A DNA stretch of 64,000 nt, taken from Anastatus disparis. Lineage: Eukaryota > Arthropoda > Insecta > Hymenoptera > Eupelmidae. A program made the position numbers and the translations under genes. The stretch lies in the NCBI GenBank assembly GCA_017163975.1, contig JAFFSR010000343.1, positions 4,224,001 through 4,288,000 of the forward strand, in the 5' to 3' direction. The notes below the pieces were generated by a model. That model had not been told where the DNA came from and made no database searches. It saw nothing but the letters and a program-made list of their open reading frames with translations. Positions 45,543 to 59,233 of the stretch are shown piece by piece (position 1 is the stretch's first letter; every line of letters begins with the position of its first letter).

Positions 45543-47167
45543 GGGTCAATCCACGTCAAACGGATAATGGCTCTGTCCAAAATTGTAGATCACCAAAATA
45601 ATCGTGTATGGGCTAAAAATTTTCGTCTTACACTCTACTTCCTTTTGCAATGTGGCGATTTTGAAAAATCCAAAATGATGGCCCTAATATGCCGACTCAA
45701 ACCTAGAAATTTCATAAAAAATTTTCGAAAATTGATTTTAATTTATTCGAATCCGATTCTACTTATTTTTTTATATCAGAAATCAATTCAGCGTTAAATT
45801 TTACATGGGAATATAGTATTGAACTCAAGGTAAAAAAATTTTACAATATCATCTGAAGGTCATATCAGGAAATAATAGTTATTTCTCGAATTACTCATTG
45901 ATTAATGTTGATTAGTAAGAAAATGAAGATATTGATAGGTAACTCGAGTCATTGAATCCAAATCTGGTATCCGCTTAACCCTACCAGGTCTCCATCAAGG
46001 TCATTGGAAGGTCAAATCGCGAACATCTTTTATTATTTGATGAGATTAAGACACCTATAAGTTTTACGTGATGCTGGATCCGAATTCGGGGCCCATTGGA
46101 GTGTCAAACGACGTAATTACAGAAAAATTCGTTTCAAACTGTGGTTTCTGAGAGAACAAAAATTTTTTGCTCGTTAATATTTTATTAATTTTTACGTAAT
46201 TACGTCGTTTGACACTCCAACAGACTGCGGATTGGGATTCAGCGACACGTAAAACTTGGTGTCCTAATCTTATCAAATAATAAAAGATATTCGCGATTTG
46301 ACCTTCAAATGACCTTGATGAAGATCTTGTAGGGTTAAGCGGACATCAGATTTGGATTCAGTGACTCGAGTTATCTATCAGTATCTTTATTTCCTCACTA
46401 ATCAACATTAAGAGGACGCTGTATCTCTCTATCCTTTTCTAATTAAAAAATGTAAATTTTTGGGAAAACTAGTTATTATTGATAGAAATTAAGGGTTGTC
46501 CGCTACTTGTTTAGTAAAAATTAATATTTTCTCTGATGAGGACCAACTAATTTTGTTGCTTTTTTTTCAAGTAAAGTTTGACATACTTAAATAACGTATT
46601 CTCTAGCCTTACTTAGGATTTTGTAAGTATGTCAAACTTTACTTGAAAAAAAAGCAACAAAATTAATTGGTCCTCATCAGAGAAAATATTACTTTTTACT
46701 AAACAAGTAGCGGACAACCTTTAATTTCTATCAATAATCACTAGATTTTCAAAAAACTTACATTTTTCAATTAGAAAAGGATAGAGAGATACAGCGTCCC
46801 CTTAATCAATGAGTAATTCGAGAAATAACTATTATTTCCCGATATAAACACTGATTGATGATGACATTGTAAATTTTTTTTACCTCGAGTGCAATACTAT
46901 ATTCCTATGTAAAATTGAACGCTGAATTGATTTCTGATATAAAAAAATACGTATAATCACATTTGAATAAATTAAAATCAATTTTCGAAAATTTTTTATG
47001 AAATCTCTAGGTGTGAGCCGCCATATTGGAGCCGCTATTTTGGATTTTTTTAAATCGCCACATTGCGAAAGAAAGTAGAGTGTAAGACTAAAATTTTTCG
47101 CCCATACTCGATTTTTTTGGTGATTTACAATTTTGGACAGAGCAATTATCCGTTTGACGTTAATTGA
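45543..47167. mobile_element. Large foldback element (about 1.6 kb)
   Basis: Starts GGGTCAATCCACGTCAAACG and ends in its near-complement, inside TATATA on both sides. Arms of about 600 bp are complementary over their length and meet near 46150. The right arm is interrupted by a TTAA hairpin element at 46408-46805. No coding capacity. The TIR resembles that of the foldback at 59234 (shared CACGTCAA). Confidence 0.88.
46408..46805. mobile_element. TTAA hairpin element, copy 4 (398 bp)
   Basis: TTAAGAGGACGCTGTATCTC at the left, complement at the right, TTAA both ends. The other arm of the host foldback has the same site with one TTAA (45902-45905), so the insertion and its TTAA duplication are certain. 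Confidence 0.95.
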
Positions 47168-47189
47168 CCCATATATTATTTCATTATAT

Positions 47190-47440
47190 TAAATGGAAGA
47201 ATTAAGACTTTTTTTTTACGTGAATATCTTTTGCATTATTGTTACATGCATACGCATATTCACACATATACACATACACAAATACACAATATCCGTCACT
47301 CCGTCTCCGTTTCTCCGTCTCCATCTCTCCGTCTCCATCTCCGTCTCTCCGTAATTACAATTATATAAGAGTAAAGAATTAAAACTTTTTTCTTCCAAGA
47401 ATATTTTTTGCACAATTGACACACACACATATATATATAT
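47190..47440. repeat. Two more copies of the AAGAATTAAGACTT repeat
   Basis: Copies start at about 47190 and 47368, each with the ATGAATATC/AGAATATT and CACAC-type continuation. The first includes a CCGTCTCCAT run (47297-47350). Confidence 0.7.
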
Positions 47441-47454
47441 ATATACAGGGTTGC

Positions 47455-48060
47455 AAATATTTAAATCATTTTAAGCTTTAAATAAATTTTAATTCACAAA
47501 TCCTTTTTGAATTCGTAATTAAAGTTTATTCAATTAACAATTCCTTTTGGATTGATAATCGAACATATTTTAATTAACAAATCAAAATCTAATCGTAAAT
47601 TGAAAAGGCTTTAATTAAAAAATCAAAAGGAATTCTTAATTAAATAAATTTCAATTAAAAAATCTAATCGTGAATTAAAAGGGCTTTAATTAAAAATTCA
47701 AAAGGAATCCTTAATTAAATAAATTTCAATTCAAAAATCTAATCGTGAATTAAAAGGGCTTTAATTAAAAATTCAAAAGGAATCCTTAATTGAATAAATT
47801 TCAATTAAGAAATCAAAATGTAATCGTGAATCGAAAGGGCTTCAATTACAAATTCAAAAGGAATCCTTAATTAAATAAATTTAAATTAAGAAAATAAAAT
47901 GTAATTGTGAATGAAGAGGGCTTTAATTAAAAATTCAAACGGAATTCTTAATTAAATATATTTTAATTAACAAACAAAAATGTAATTGTGAATTGAAAAA
48001 GTGTCAGTTATGATTATGATTTGTGAATTTGAGGTCTTTAATTAAAAATACCACAATTCC
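47455..48060. repeat. 75-bp degenerate minisatellite
   Basis: About seven to eight head-to-tail units of roughly 75 bp, containing AAAAGGAATCCTTAATTAAA and ATCTAATCGTGAATTAAAAG. Middle units are nearly identical; outer ones are diverged. Confidence 0.88.
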
Positions 48061-48249
48061 TTTTTATTTAAATGCACTTTTTATCATATATATATATAAA
48101 AAAACATATGTGGACGCGCACATCCATACGCACCTGCGCTCATATATATGCAACATTCCATGTCGACCCACACGCACACATACAGAAAAGTTGATATGTA
48201 TATATGGTCCGTTTCATGTATACTTGCACTCTTCCACCCGCATATTTTT

Positions 48250-48287
<38 letters not shown>

Positions 48288-48339
48288 GACAATTCATGTC
48301 AACTCGCACACATATGTAAACAAAGACAAACATTCATAA
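48061..48339. other. Microsatellite-rich spacer
   Basis: Short TA and ACACAC/ACGCAC tracts (48086-48300); no gene. Confidence 0.6.
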
Positions 48340-48985
<646 letters not shown>

Positions 48986-48991
48986 ATGAAT

Positions 48992-49002
48992 TGGTGGCAG
49001 CG
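48992..49002 (+). promoter_or_regulatory. Primer binding site
   Basis: TGGTGGCAGCG would pair with the CCA-ending 3' end of a tRNA; it starts a few bases after the LTR end. The tRNA species is not determined. Confidence 0.5.
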
Positions 49003-49563
49003 TAAGAGGATAATGAAGCCAAGTGATAAAAGTGATTAAATAAAACTCCGATTTCTTAAAATATTTTCTCTCAGGAGAAAACGGAGGAGTTTAAAAATTA
49101 AAAGAAGCCAAGTGATAAAAGACAATTGAACGAAACTCTGATATCTCAGGATATCTTCTCTCAGGAGGAAACAGAGAGTTTTAAAAATCAAGAAAACTCA
49201 TCTTTAATCTAGTGACAATAGCCTATACTCTCAGGAGTTGACTACCAGTAGTTAAAGGGTTCATCAAGCTACGTCTGCATCCCCAGGGATAAAGAGAGGA
49301 TCATCTCTACAATAAAAGAGGACTTCTGCACCGCCAGCGGTTAAAGAGACGCAGCCAACCAGATCTTCAAAACATCATCTCTTAATAACCTTCAAGTAAG
49401 TCTTACAATAATTTTAAGCACACAGCGGGACAAGCCGAAAAATAAAGGCGTGTCTAACTTTCTGTATCATTCATTTTATTTATAAGTTATTTATAAGACA
49501 TACAACGTCTCAAGCCGGAGCACACACGCTTGAGAGGTTGACCCATAGGAACATCACCCGCGT
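49003..49563. other. Leader between PBS and gag
   Basis: Non-coding. Contains two copies of AGAAGCCAAGTGATAAAAG-like units (49010 and 49103), each with TCTCAGGAG-type text, typical of a duplicated leader. Confidence 0.6.
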
Positions 49564-50972
49564 ATGTATTGTGATTATCGTGAAGACGATAACGATAGTG
49601 TAAGATCGGAAAATACCCCACGATCACCTACTTCCCTTTCTGACGTTTCTAACAATTTCTACGACACTACAGACGGTCTTTATAAACTAAAAATGAATTT
49701 AAAACCCAGTAAGATGGACAGTTTACTAAAGAAATTTAAATTCGATGAAGACATAACGCAATGCGATCAAGACGAACAAAATGTAGTGCAAGAATTGCAA
49801 CGTTAAAAGGAAAACGCCGACGCATTAGAAAAGCAATTAATATTATTGACAGAACAATTACAAATTTTTAATACTCAGATGACAGAAAATAAAAATTCAC
49901 CACCTGCAGTTAGAGACAACAACCCTAGATTAAATGTTCTCCCGGGATTAACGAGAGAACATCATTTATTAATACGTGAACTCTTAACAGAGATAAGGGA
50001 ATATGATGGATCAACAGATGTTAGCGCATTTATTGATCAAATCATTCGCGCCTCCCGACAACTTAGCTCTGAGCAGGAAATATCAGCGCTTATACGAAAG
50101 GTAATAGCAGTTAAGCTAAAGGGAAAGGCACAAGAAATAGTTGAAAGAAATCAAGTGACTACGGCAGTGCAACTCAAAGAATGTTTAAACACACACTTTG
50201 GAAAACTAGAACTTGAATACGATCAATTAGCTGAAATGCGTAACTCTATGAGACAGAGAACAAATGAAAAGGTGGCGGACTATATACAAAGATATAATAA
50301 CATAAATCGTCGAATACAGATTTCAATAGATGGTTTAAACAACGATTTTAGAGATATGCACCGGAATTATGAAAATAAAAACGCGATTTCGAAATATATA
50401 AGAGGATTGTATCCAGAAGGCTTATGTTTAATCGTACAACAAAATCGACCACACACTTTACCGATAGCGTATCAACAAGCTTTATACGAAGAAAAACTCC
50501 GAAAAGAAGATGAAGAACTTCGAATTAGAAATTAGAATAAACATGAGGAGAGATCCAGAAGAGATAAATATGAAAAACATTCAAGAGATACGAGTCATTC
50601 TAGATATGATTCAAGAAATCGTGAGAAACATTCAACACTGGATAAAAATTACACACGTGATAGAAGCTTTTCACGAGATCGACAAGAAAATTATCGATCA
50701 GATAACCAGGAGGATAAACCTACATGCTCCCACTGTAATAAATACGGTCATGATAAAAAGCATTGTTTTAAACATCAAAATGCACAAAAAGTAAATTTTC
50801 GCCTCAATGCCTCAAAAAGCAAAACTTATTTAGAGGATCCGGCACCATGGTCCAAGACCCCACCCGATCGTCAGAATTATTGGGAAACCAAGGATTACCA
50901 GACGCAATCTTTCCGACAGATGGAAGGCACTGACATCTCTAGATGCGACCCTCAGGAACAGGAGGTAAATTA
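49564..50972 (+). pseudogene. gag: gag of the gypsy element
   Basis: Structural polyprotein of the virus-like particle. One frame from ATG 49564 with in-frame stops at 49804-49806 and 50533-50535. Contains a capsid-type helical region (about residues 115-315), then an Arg/Asp/Ser-rich stretch and a CCHC zinc knuckle (CSHCNKYGHDKKHC, about 50730) that would bind RNA. Ends at 50970-50972, overlapping the protease frame, so a frameshift would link gag to pol. Confidence 0.85.
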
Positions 50973-53449
50973 TTAAAATTCTTAGTGGACACAGGAGCAG
51001 GCATAATATTCATTAAAGACAAAGTGTTGGATCTTAATACCTGCAATCCTATAAGACAAAAACCAGAAGAGAGACAAACAATACAGCTAGTTAACGGAAA
51101 TCACACAATGCTTTTCAAATGTAAATTGAATGTTTTTGGAAAGGACTTTATATATCATGTCGCAAGCAATAAAATACCTCTCGATGCCGATGGGTTATTG
51201 GGCCGAGGATGGCTACAACATTATAAAGCATTAATTGATACAGAAAAACAAAATATAAAAATTTTTTATGCACAAGACAACCCTTTACAATTCACATTCA
51301 ATGAAAAACCTGTTTATGTAAATCAAGGAATCAATCTTATAAAAATAGATATAGATATACCAGATGGAGAGTACATAATAACCGATCCGAAAAATATAAT
51401 AACACCAGCAATATATACAGTACAAAATGAAAGTACAACACTCAACATCGTTAGTCAGTAAAGGAAATGAAAATAGATACTGAAATAGAGATAGAAGAAT
51501 TTCAAGAACAAAAGCAAAATGTTTATGAAATAATTTTCCTACAGAAACAAGTATATAATAAACAAACGTTCATGACAGAAAAATATCATCGTGATAAACT
51601 TATTATAGATAATACACGCACATCGCATTTGCCGAGAGAACAGGCATTAGCAATACAAACATTAATCAAAGAATACAATGATATTTTTCAATTAGAAGGA
51701 GATAATGCACCATCGCTCAAGCATATGTATCATCGTATAGATTTAACAATAAATCAACCAGTTGTTTTAAAATTATATCGACACCCATTATTTTTACATA
51801 AGGAGATAGACAGACAAATAGAAAAATTTGAAAATGAAGGTATTATAACAAAGTCGAATTCGTCTTTTATATCACCTGTTGGTGTGTTCCAAAGAAAATG
51901 GATGCATCAGGAATACAAAAATATAGAGTTGTAATAGATTTCAGGAAATAAAATGAATACACACTTCAAGACAATTACCCATTGCCGTCAATAAATGAAA
52001 TCCTTGACCAATTGGGAGGTATGAGATACTTCTCTGCATTTGACTTGGCCTCAGGCTTTTATCAAGTACCGGTTTTTCCAGAACACAGAGAGCGTACTGC
52101 ATTTTCTATTCATTGGGATTGAAGGGCATTGGGAATTTAAGCAAATGCCAATGGGCCTTAAAAACGCACCTGCTACATTTCAAAGAATATTGAATTTAAA
52201 ATTACAAGGACTAATAAGCACTATATGTTTCGTATACCTAAATGACATTACAGTATACTCAAAAACCTTTGAAGAGCATCTAAAGAACTTACAGATATTA
52301 TTTGATCGTCTTTGAACTCCAGGCTTAAAGTTGCAGCCTGATAAATGTGAATATGTAAAACCAGAATTGGAATATTTAGGACATCTCATCACAGAAAAAA
52401 GAGTATATCCTAATCCAAACAAATTAGAATGTATAAGAAATTATAAACAACCTTCCAATCAAAAGGAAATCAGACAATTTCTAGGATTATGCGGATACTA
52501 TAGGAAATTTATTAAAAATTACGGTAAAATCACAGCACCTCTTAATAAACTAATGAGTAAAAATGTCACGTTTAATTTCGACGATAAATGTAAAAATGCT
52601 TTTGAAATATTAAAGCAAAAATTAACATCATCACCGATATTAAAATACCCTAATTTAGAAGAGATGTTCATACTGACAACAGATGCGAGTAATGAAGGAC
52701 TTGGTGCAATTCTTAGTCAAGGTGATTACAAGAAAGGAAAAGATTTACCTTGCGCCTATGCTTCAAGAACACTCAATCAAGCTGAAAAGAATTATTCGAC
52801 TATCGAAAAGGAATTATTAGCAGCAGTATGGGCAATGCGTCATTTTAGACATTTTCTATATGGAAAACCTTTCATTTCAATAACAGATCATGCACCATTA
52901 GCAGGTCTCATCAAATCAAAATCACCAGAAATCAGATCTAGAATTTTAAAATTTTTATTAAAAATTACAGATTTTCAACCTATAGTAGAATATAAAAAGG
53001 GTAAATTAAATACTAATGCCGATGCTCTTAGCCGAGCATTTGTAGCAAAGAGAGAAAACCCACGAATAAAGTACGTTAATGCTATAGAAGGTGACATAAT
53101 ATACAACAATACTGATAATCAGGACATAAAACAAGTTTTAAAAGAAATATTGTCTAAATACACAGAGGGACAAATATTGGAGCTCAGAGGTTTTAACAGA
53201 AAAAATTCTTCGATGCTACAGATCATTTAAAGGCCATAGCAGCCAAAAGCGGTATAAAGGAAATTACACTTGTATATTTTCAGACAGAAAAGGAACCTAA
53301 ATATGGAAAGATAGAAATAAAACAAGCATGTAAAGGAGACATTATACTAACTCCAAATGAAGAATTAATACACTGAGAAAAAAATTTAGTTGGATTAAGT
53401 AAGGCTTAATTGAATCAATGAAATCCCTTAGGTGCGGGCGGCACATAAA

Positions 53450-54120
53450 ATATTTTGTTACATTAATACAAATATTTTAATTGAGTCAAATAAATATTTC
53501 ATTTTTTAAAATAAATATTTGATTCTACTAAACATCACAAATATTGGTTGAATAAAATTAATTTATTGTTTTAAAAAAATTTGTTATTAATTCAAATGCA
53601 TATTTGTTTTTCTAATTGCTTATTTCATTACATCAATATGCATATAGTAACTGAATCAAATAATATTTTGTATTTTCAAATAAATATTTGATTTACTAAA
53701 TGTCGCGAAGATTGATTCAATAAAATTAATTCATTGTTTTTATAAAAAATTTTATCAATTAAAATGCCCATTTGTTTTTCTAATTGATTATTTCATTACA
53801 TTAATATACATATTGGAATTAAATCAAATAATATTTTGTATTTTCAATTAAATATTTGACTTATTAAATGTCGCGAAGATTGATTCAATAAAATTAATTC
53901 ATTGTTTTAACAAAAAAAATTATCAATTAAAATGTCCATTTGTTTTTCTAAGTAATTATTTCATCATAATAATGCTATATTGAAATTAAATTAGTTCAAT
54001 ATTTTATATTTTCAAATAAAAGTTTAATTTATTGAATATTGCAAAAATTGATTTAATAAAATTAATTCATTGTCTTAACAAAAAATTTTATTAATATAAA
54101 GACATTGATAGATTATTCGG
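53450..54120. repeat. Degenerate tandem repeat in the CACTG element
   Basis: About four units of roughly 170 bp, each with GATTCAATAAAATTAATTCA and CATTTGTTTTTCTAATTG cores. Confidence 0.75.
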
Positions 54121-55364
54121 TTTCACAAATAAAATATTTCTTCAAAGTAAAGAAATATTTAATTAATTCGATTTATAGATATTTTAATCGAACAAATACT
54201 GTCTTTAATCAACAGTATTTGCTTTCAGTGATTTATATTTATTTATTAACATCAATGAATTGATGACTCTCATTGAAGGACAGGTGAATATAATTACATT
54301 TATTTATATGGTAAAGAATAACAATTATTAACATACTAACATTAGTATGCTTTATACAGTGATCGCACGCGCAGTAAATCTAACATAAATTTCGTTCGCA
54401 TTACAATTTACGTATTATCTTGGATTTTTAACTTCCTTATATATCAACTTGGAGGCCCTCTTACCGCTTGCGAGATCGAAAATTAACGACGCTACCAAGC
54501 GGTAGTATCATCAAACCATCGAACTAAATGATTTTGTTAAAACAATAAATGTTTCTTTTAGTTCAAATATGTGTTATTTGAATGAAATAAATTATGTAGA
54601 TGAATCAAATAGTGGATTTACTTGATTTTAACAAGTATTTAATCAGATTTCTCTGTAATTTTTATCAACTTTAGTACATATTTTGCTAAGTTATTCACTT
54701 AGCAAGACACGTATTTAAAACATGAGTTTGTTTGAGTATAAAGGATGATAACTTATACAAAAAAATATTTTTCAAGAATATTAAATATTAATTTTAACAT
54801 TATATTTCATTTGATTTAGTAAATATGTTATTAAATAATAATTGATTGTTTTAATAAATATTTCATTAAGATAATCAAATAATTATTTAATCGATCTGAT
54901 AAAGAAATTAATTAATACAACAAAATATTCAATTGGAACATAAATAATAAAATATTTAATTGTTAAAAATAATAATTAATTCAATTAATCACCGATTTCA
55001 TAGACGCAATATAATTAAATAATAAAAGTAATAAAATAATTTTATAGAACAAAATAAATCAAATATTTGAATCAATTAAAAATTTAATTAATTTAATGCA
55101 TCCAATTAATTATAATATAGCAATGAAATTATTTGATTAAAAGACAATGAGATATTTCATAGAATCAATCATATATTTCATATAGAGAAAAAACACATTC
55201 ATCAAAGCAACTAAATATTGAATTAAAATGATTAGGTATTTCATTGGCCAGTGAAATAATTTAATATAAGTCATACAATATTTATTTAAAACAATGAAAT
55301 ATCTTTTTGTTATTATTCAAAATTTATTGAAAGAATAAAACAATAATTTTGACATTATTTAAAT

Positions 55365-56140
55365 ATTTCATTAATATAATTGAATATATTATTGAACAGT
55401 AAAGTAATTTAAGAAAGGTGATATAATAATTAATTAAATCAATGTAATATATTCTTCTTTTAATCAAAATTTGATAAAAATAATAGAATAAATACGTTAG
55501 AATAATAATAAAATAAATATATTTGGTTTAATAAATATTTCATTAAGATAATCAAATATATTATTAAACATTAAAGTAATTTAATGGAAGTGTTAATATA
55601 AAATATAATTAAATCAGTTAAATATATTCTTGTTTCAATAACTACTTGATAGAAATAATAAAATAAATATATTTGGTTTAATAAATATTTCATTAAGATA
55701 ATCAAATATATTATTAAACATTAAAGTAATTCAATGGAAGTGTTAAAATAATATTTAATTAAATCAGTGAAATTTATTCTTGTTCAATAACTACTTGATA
55801 GAAATAATAAAATAAATATATTTGGTTTAATAAATATTTCTTTAAGATAATCAAATATATTATTAAACATTAAAGTAATTTAATGGAAGTGTTAATATAA
55901 AATATAATTAAATCAGTGAAATATATTCTTGATTCAATAACAATATGATAGAAATAATAAAATAAATATATTTGGTTTAATAAATATTTCATTAAGATAA
56001 TCAAATATATTATTGTACATTAAAGTAATTTAATGGAAGTGTTAATATAAAATATAATTAAATCAGTGAAATATATTCTTGTTTCAATAACAACTTGATA
56101 GAAATAATAGAATAAATATATTCGGTTTAATAAATATATC
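55365..56140. repeat. 150-bp tandem array in the CACTG element
   Basis: Unit start GATAATCAAATATATTATT at 55547, 55697, 55846 and 55996 (spacing 149-150), plus a more diverged unit before the first. Units are about 95 percent alike by eye. Confidence 0.9.
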
Positions 56141-57977
56141 TTTAAAAAAATTTAATATCTGATTTTACGTTGCACCTTTCTTGACTTTAAAAAAATAATT
56201 TATTGGTTTTCTTTTGTAAATTCATTGAAATTGGATTTGTTGATTTTAAGGAACCTATTTCTTTAAATTAATTGTAATTTTTATTGAAATGCTGATCAAA
56301 TTTTATGTGTTATATACAACAAAATATTTTTTTATACAATCACATATATTATTAATTAAATGACAATGTTATTAACTTAGTGAAGCATTTATTTACAATA
56401 TAAGCTTCTTTAACTTAATCGGATGACCGTTAATTCAAGCAAATATTATATTGATGATTGATCAATATTTTTTTATTGTTATTAAAGATTTTGTCAATTT
56501 TACAAACGATTTACTAAAATAAATATTTAATTACTGTAACAAAATATATAGATAATTTACAAACATATTCTATTGTTACAAATAAATATTTTATAAAATT
56601 TTATCAGCTGCCTTAATGAAATTGATTTGATTAAATCAATCGAATAATTTAACCAAAACAATAAATTTTTCTTTATTTTAAAAAAATATTTATTTTTTTT
56701 TAACTTAGGTATTAATTTTTTTTATCCCAACTAAATATTTCAGTGATTTAATAACCTTGCATATTACTTCAATCAAAATTAATTTTTATCAACAAAATAT
56801 TTAATAACTAAATTTATTTCATTGACTCAACTAAATTTTTTTCTCAGTGTACGATCACCAATAAATTATTTACGTAGTCATTGCCCTAATTATAAAGGAG
56901 AAATTATAGAATTAAGAAATTTTGACAATTTTTCGGCTCAAGATTTATCATCAAAACTTGCTCGTTTTCCAAGAAGAATACGAATTAAGAGTCTAGCACA
57001 GACTCATGTGGATTGTGAAAAGACTAGAAAAACATTAATAGCAAGAGCCCATAGCGAAGCTCATTAGGCTTATGATAAAACTATGTTTCAACATCGTAAA
57101 TATTGTTGGGAAACAAAAGTAGAAGAGGTTAAAAATGAGATCGATACTTGCGAATACTGTGCAGAAAGAAATTTTAATAGCAGATTCAAATATCCAGGTA
57201 CTATTATTAATGCACCAAAAGAAATCAACGAATTATGGTATATAGATCATGCCGAAGAAAAAGGAATAAAATTACTTTTTATTATAGAAGCGCTTTCAAG
57301 ATATGCTAAAGTTTATCAATTGAAAAATCTAGATTAAATTACGCAATCTATGGAAGATTCAATGAGTGAATGGGGAACACCAAAGAAAATAATCAGTGAC
57401 AATGCAGCTACGTTTACATCAAGGGCGTTTCAAAATTTATTAGAAAAACATAAAATAGAATATATACCAACAACTCTATTACATCCGCAATCGAATGGTA
57501 TAGAAGAAAGACTTATAGGAACTTTGAAGAAAAGAATAATTGGAGCAGTTTCAAACAATAAAAACTTTTACCTAATTATTACTGCTTATAATAGAATAAT
57601 ACATCCTACAACAAAATGTATACCTTATAAATTATTCTTCGGACGAATCCTACCTGAAGAAAATTTTAACTCTGACAAGTTAAATTCATTAAATAAGCGA
57701 TTGGAGGACAATAAAAAGAAAGCAAAAGAAGCAAGAGAAAATATACAAAGACAAAAGGAAATTAATAAAAACACAGTAGATAATAGGCAAACTTCAAGAA
57801 TCAACCCACAACCAGGGGATAGGGTAAATTTTAGAACATCACGTGGATTTATAGTGCCAGCAACAATTCTCACAGTCAATAATGAAAGTCATACAGTTCA
57901 GCTTTTATTTAAAACAAAAATTCTCAGACGACACTTTAATGAGATCACGCTTATCTCGAATCCCTTCTTTGTTATAG

Positions 57978-58163
57978 ATGAAGGCGACGATGATAATATT
58001 AACAGTCATTCTAATTGACATGTTTCATCACTGCAAAGCAGATATAGAAATTACACCAGCTAATATACCAATACTACAGAAAAATTACGGAACTGCTTAT
58101 GTGTTCGAAGATACTTGGACTATTGTTAATTATATAAATTATATTCTAGAACTTTATTCATGA
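57978..58163 (+). pseudogene. env: Start of env-like gene, truncated
   Basis: Third frame of the gypsy element, overlapping the pol end by 41 bases. ATG 57978; a hydrophobic signal-peptide-like stretch (about residues 4-14) is followed by a short ectodomain-like start, then a stop at 58163. An intact env would run several hundred residues; the rest, fusion and membrane parts included, is absent. Position and signal peptide support the call; the family assignment is inference. Confidence 0.55.
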
Positions 58164-58319
58164 ATTTGATCATGCAATCAAGTCAGAAAAATAAGATTTT
58201 GATATATAAGTCATTTCACAGGTAACGCTATATTAAGTACGGTCAAAATATCAACTTGAGATTATATATGAATTTATATTTTGTAAGAAAAACTTATTAA
58301 TACAAACATTATCATCATG
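58164..58319. other. Spacer after truncated env
   Basis: No LTR-like sequence; nothing recognised. Confidence 0.5.
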
Positions 58320-58442
58320 AAGGCTGGAAGTTATAGTCTTTACTCATTTTTGAGATATCTATCTATGTTCTTACTCTTTTTCCATAAGAAGAACAAGGAT
58401 AGAATATTTGAGAACTGAGTAACAACTACAACTTCTAGCCTT
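58320..58442. repeat. Hairpin of 123 bp
   Basis: AAGGCTGGAAGTTATAGT at the left and AACTTCTAGCCTT at the right with further complementary blocks (GATATCTATCTATGTTCTT against AAGAACAAGGATAGAATATT). Confidence 0.75.
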
Positions 58443-58487
58443 AGACTTGAGTTGGGTCTATGAATTCGAGCTATCAAAAAACATTAT

Positions 58488-58743
58488 GGCCCGAATTCAT
58501 AGTCGTGTCTTGAGTATTAAGTATGACTTAAAACTTAAGTTTTGTTACTTGAGTATCAGCTGTTACTTCAATTGAGTACGACATGAAGAGGTTATCACAG
58601 TTAGTTATGAAACAAAATCACACAAATAAGATAGTCGTCGGTAAGGATGTAACACTCAATTGAAGTAACAGCTGATACTCAAGTAACGATACTTAATTTT
58701 TAAGTCATGCTTAATACTCAAGACACGACTATGAATTCGGGCC
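58488..58743. mobile_element. Foldback with GGCCCGAATTCATAG ends (256 bp)
   Basis: GGCCCGAATTCATAGTCGTG and exact complement, arms of about 100 bp, unpaired centre. A partial extra copy of its end lies just outside (about 58455-58470 and 58744-58755), so the flank may hold short end duplications. Confidence 0.85.
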
Positions 58744-59233
58744 TGAATTCGGGCCAAAGAAAAGTAACATGTAAAATATTTTGTAAATAGAATAACGAAT
58801 ATTAGTATTGAAACAGTATTACGAATATTATTATAAAAAATAAAATCCTATATTTATTAATTTTATATATTAGGTAAGGATTTATTTTTAACGAAATTGT
58901 AGTTTAAGACGATAATATTATTTCATGGGCTATATTACAATATTAGAATAACATTGTATAATAAAAATTGATTCGATATTAAATGGTTCGTTACAATTAT
59001 TATTGTAGATGTTTAAGAAGATCTTTCGATAAAACATTAGGGCAAAATATTTGAATTATAATTTGTATATGGTTAAGATAATAAATCCAAAACCTTTGAT
59101 AATATATAGGGCTGTTACACGCTAGAAAAAGAACAGGAACAGATATAAGAAACACATTACTTCCATATCTATATATATGAGGAATAGCGAGTTGTTGCTA
59201 AGAACAACGCGCTTATTTCTCATATATATATAT

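Larger units (their letters stand above)
53371..56849. mobile_element. 3.48-kb non-coding TIR transposon (CACTG ends) in gypsy pol
   Basis: Ends CACTGAGAAAAAAATTTAGT and exact complement. TA before and after (53369-53370 and 56850-56851). Taking it out with one TA restores the reading frame around LTPNEELI, so boundaries are sure. No open frame; AT content is extreme and internal tandem repeats are abundant. CACTG ends with a 2-bp TA duplication would fit the CACTA/Mirage/Chapaev group (inference). It needs a transposase from elsewhere. Confidence 0.9.
50943..58018 (+). pseudogene. pol: pol of the gypsy element (PR-RT-RH-IN), split by a DNA transposon
   Basis: Protease: LVDTGAGIIF (about 50980). 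RT: FDLASGFYQV (about 52040) and, in place of the usual YxDD, VYLNDI (about 52230), so a catalytic Asp is replaced by Asn. RNase H: TTDASNEGLGAIL (about 52680). The frame is interrupted from 53371 to 56849. Integrase: zinc part with CEYC (57150), first Asp in WYIDH (57238), then ISDNAATF and, 35 residues on, the Glu in NGIEERLIG. A chromatin-binding-like basic tail follows, ending at 58018. Frameshifts near 51460, 51890, 52120 and 53200; TAG 57065 and TAA 57335. Confidence 0.88.

Noticed and set aside
45182..45797. Three long frames rich in Ser, Leu, Arg and Phe
   Set aside because: They translate a CGTCTCT microsatellite in its three frames.
58164..58320. A 3' LTR for the gypsy element
   Set aside because: No similarity to 48340-48985 was seen.
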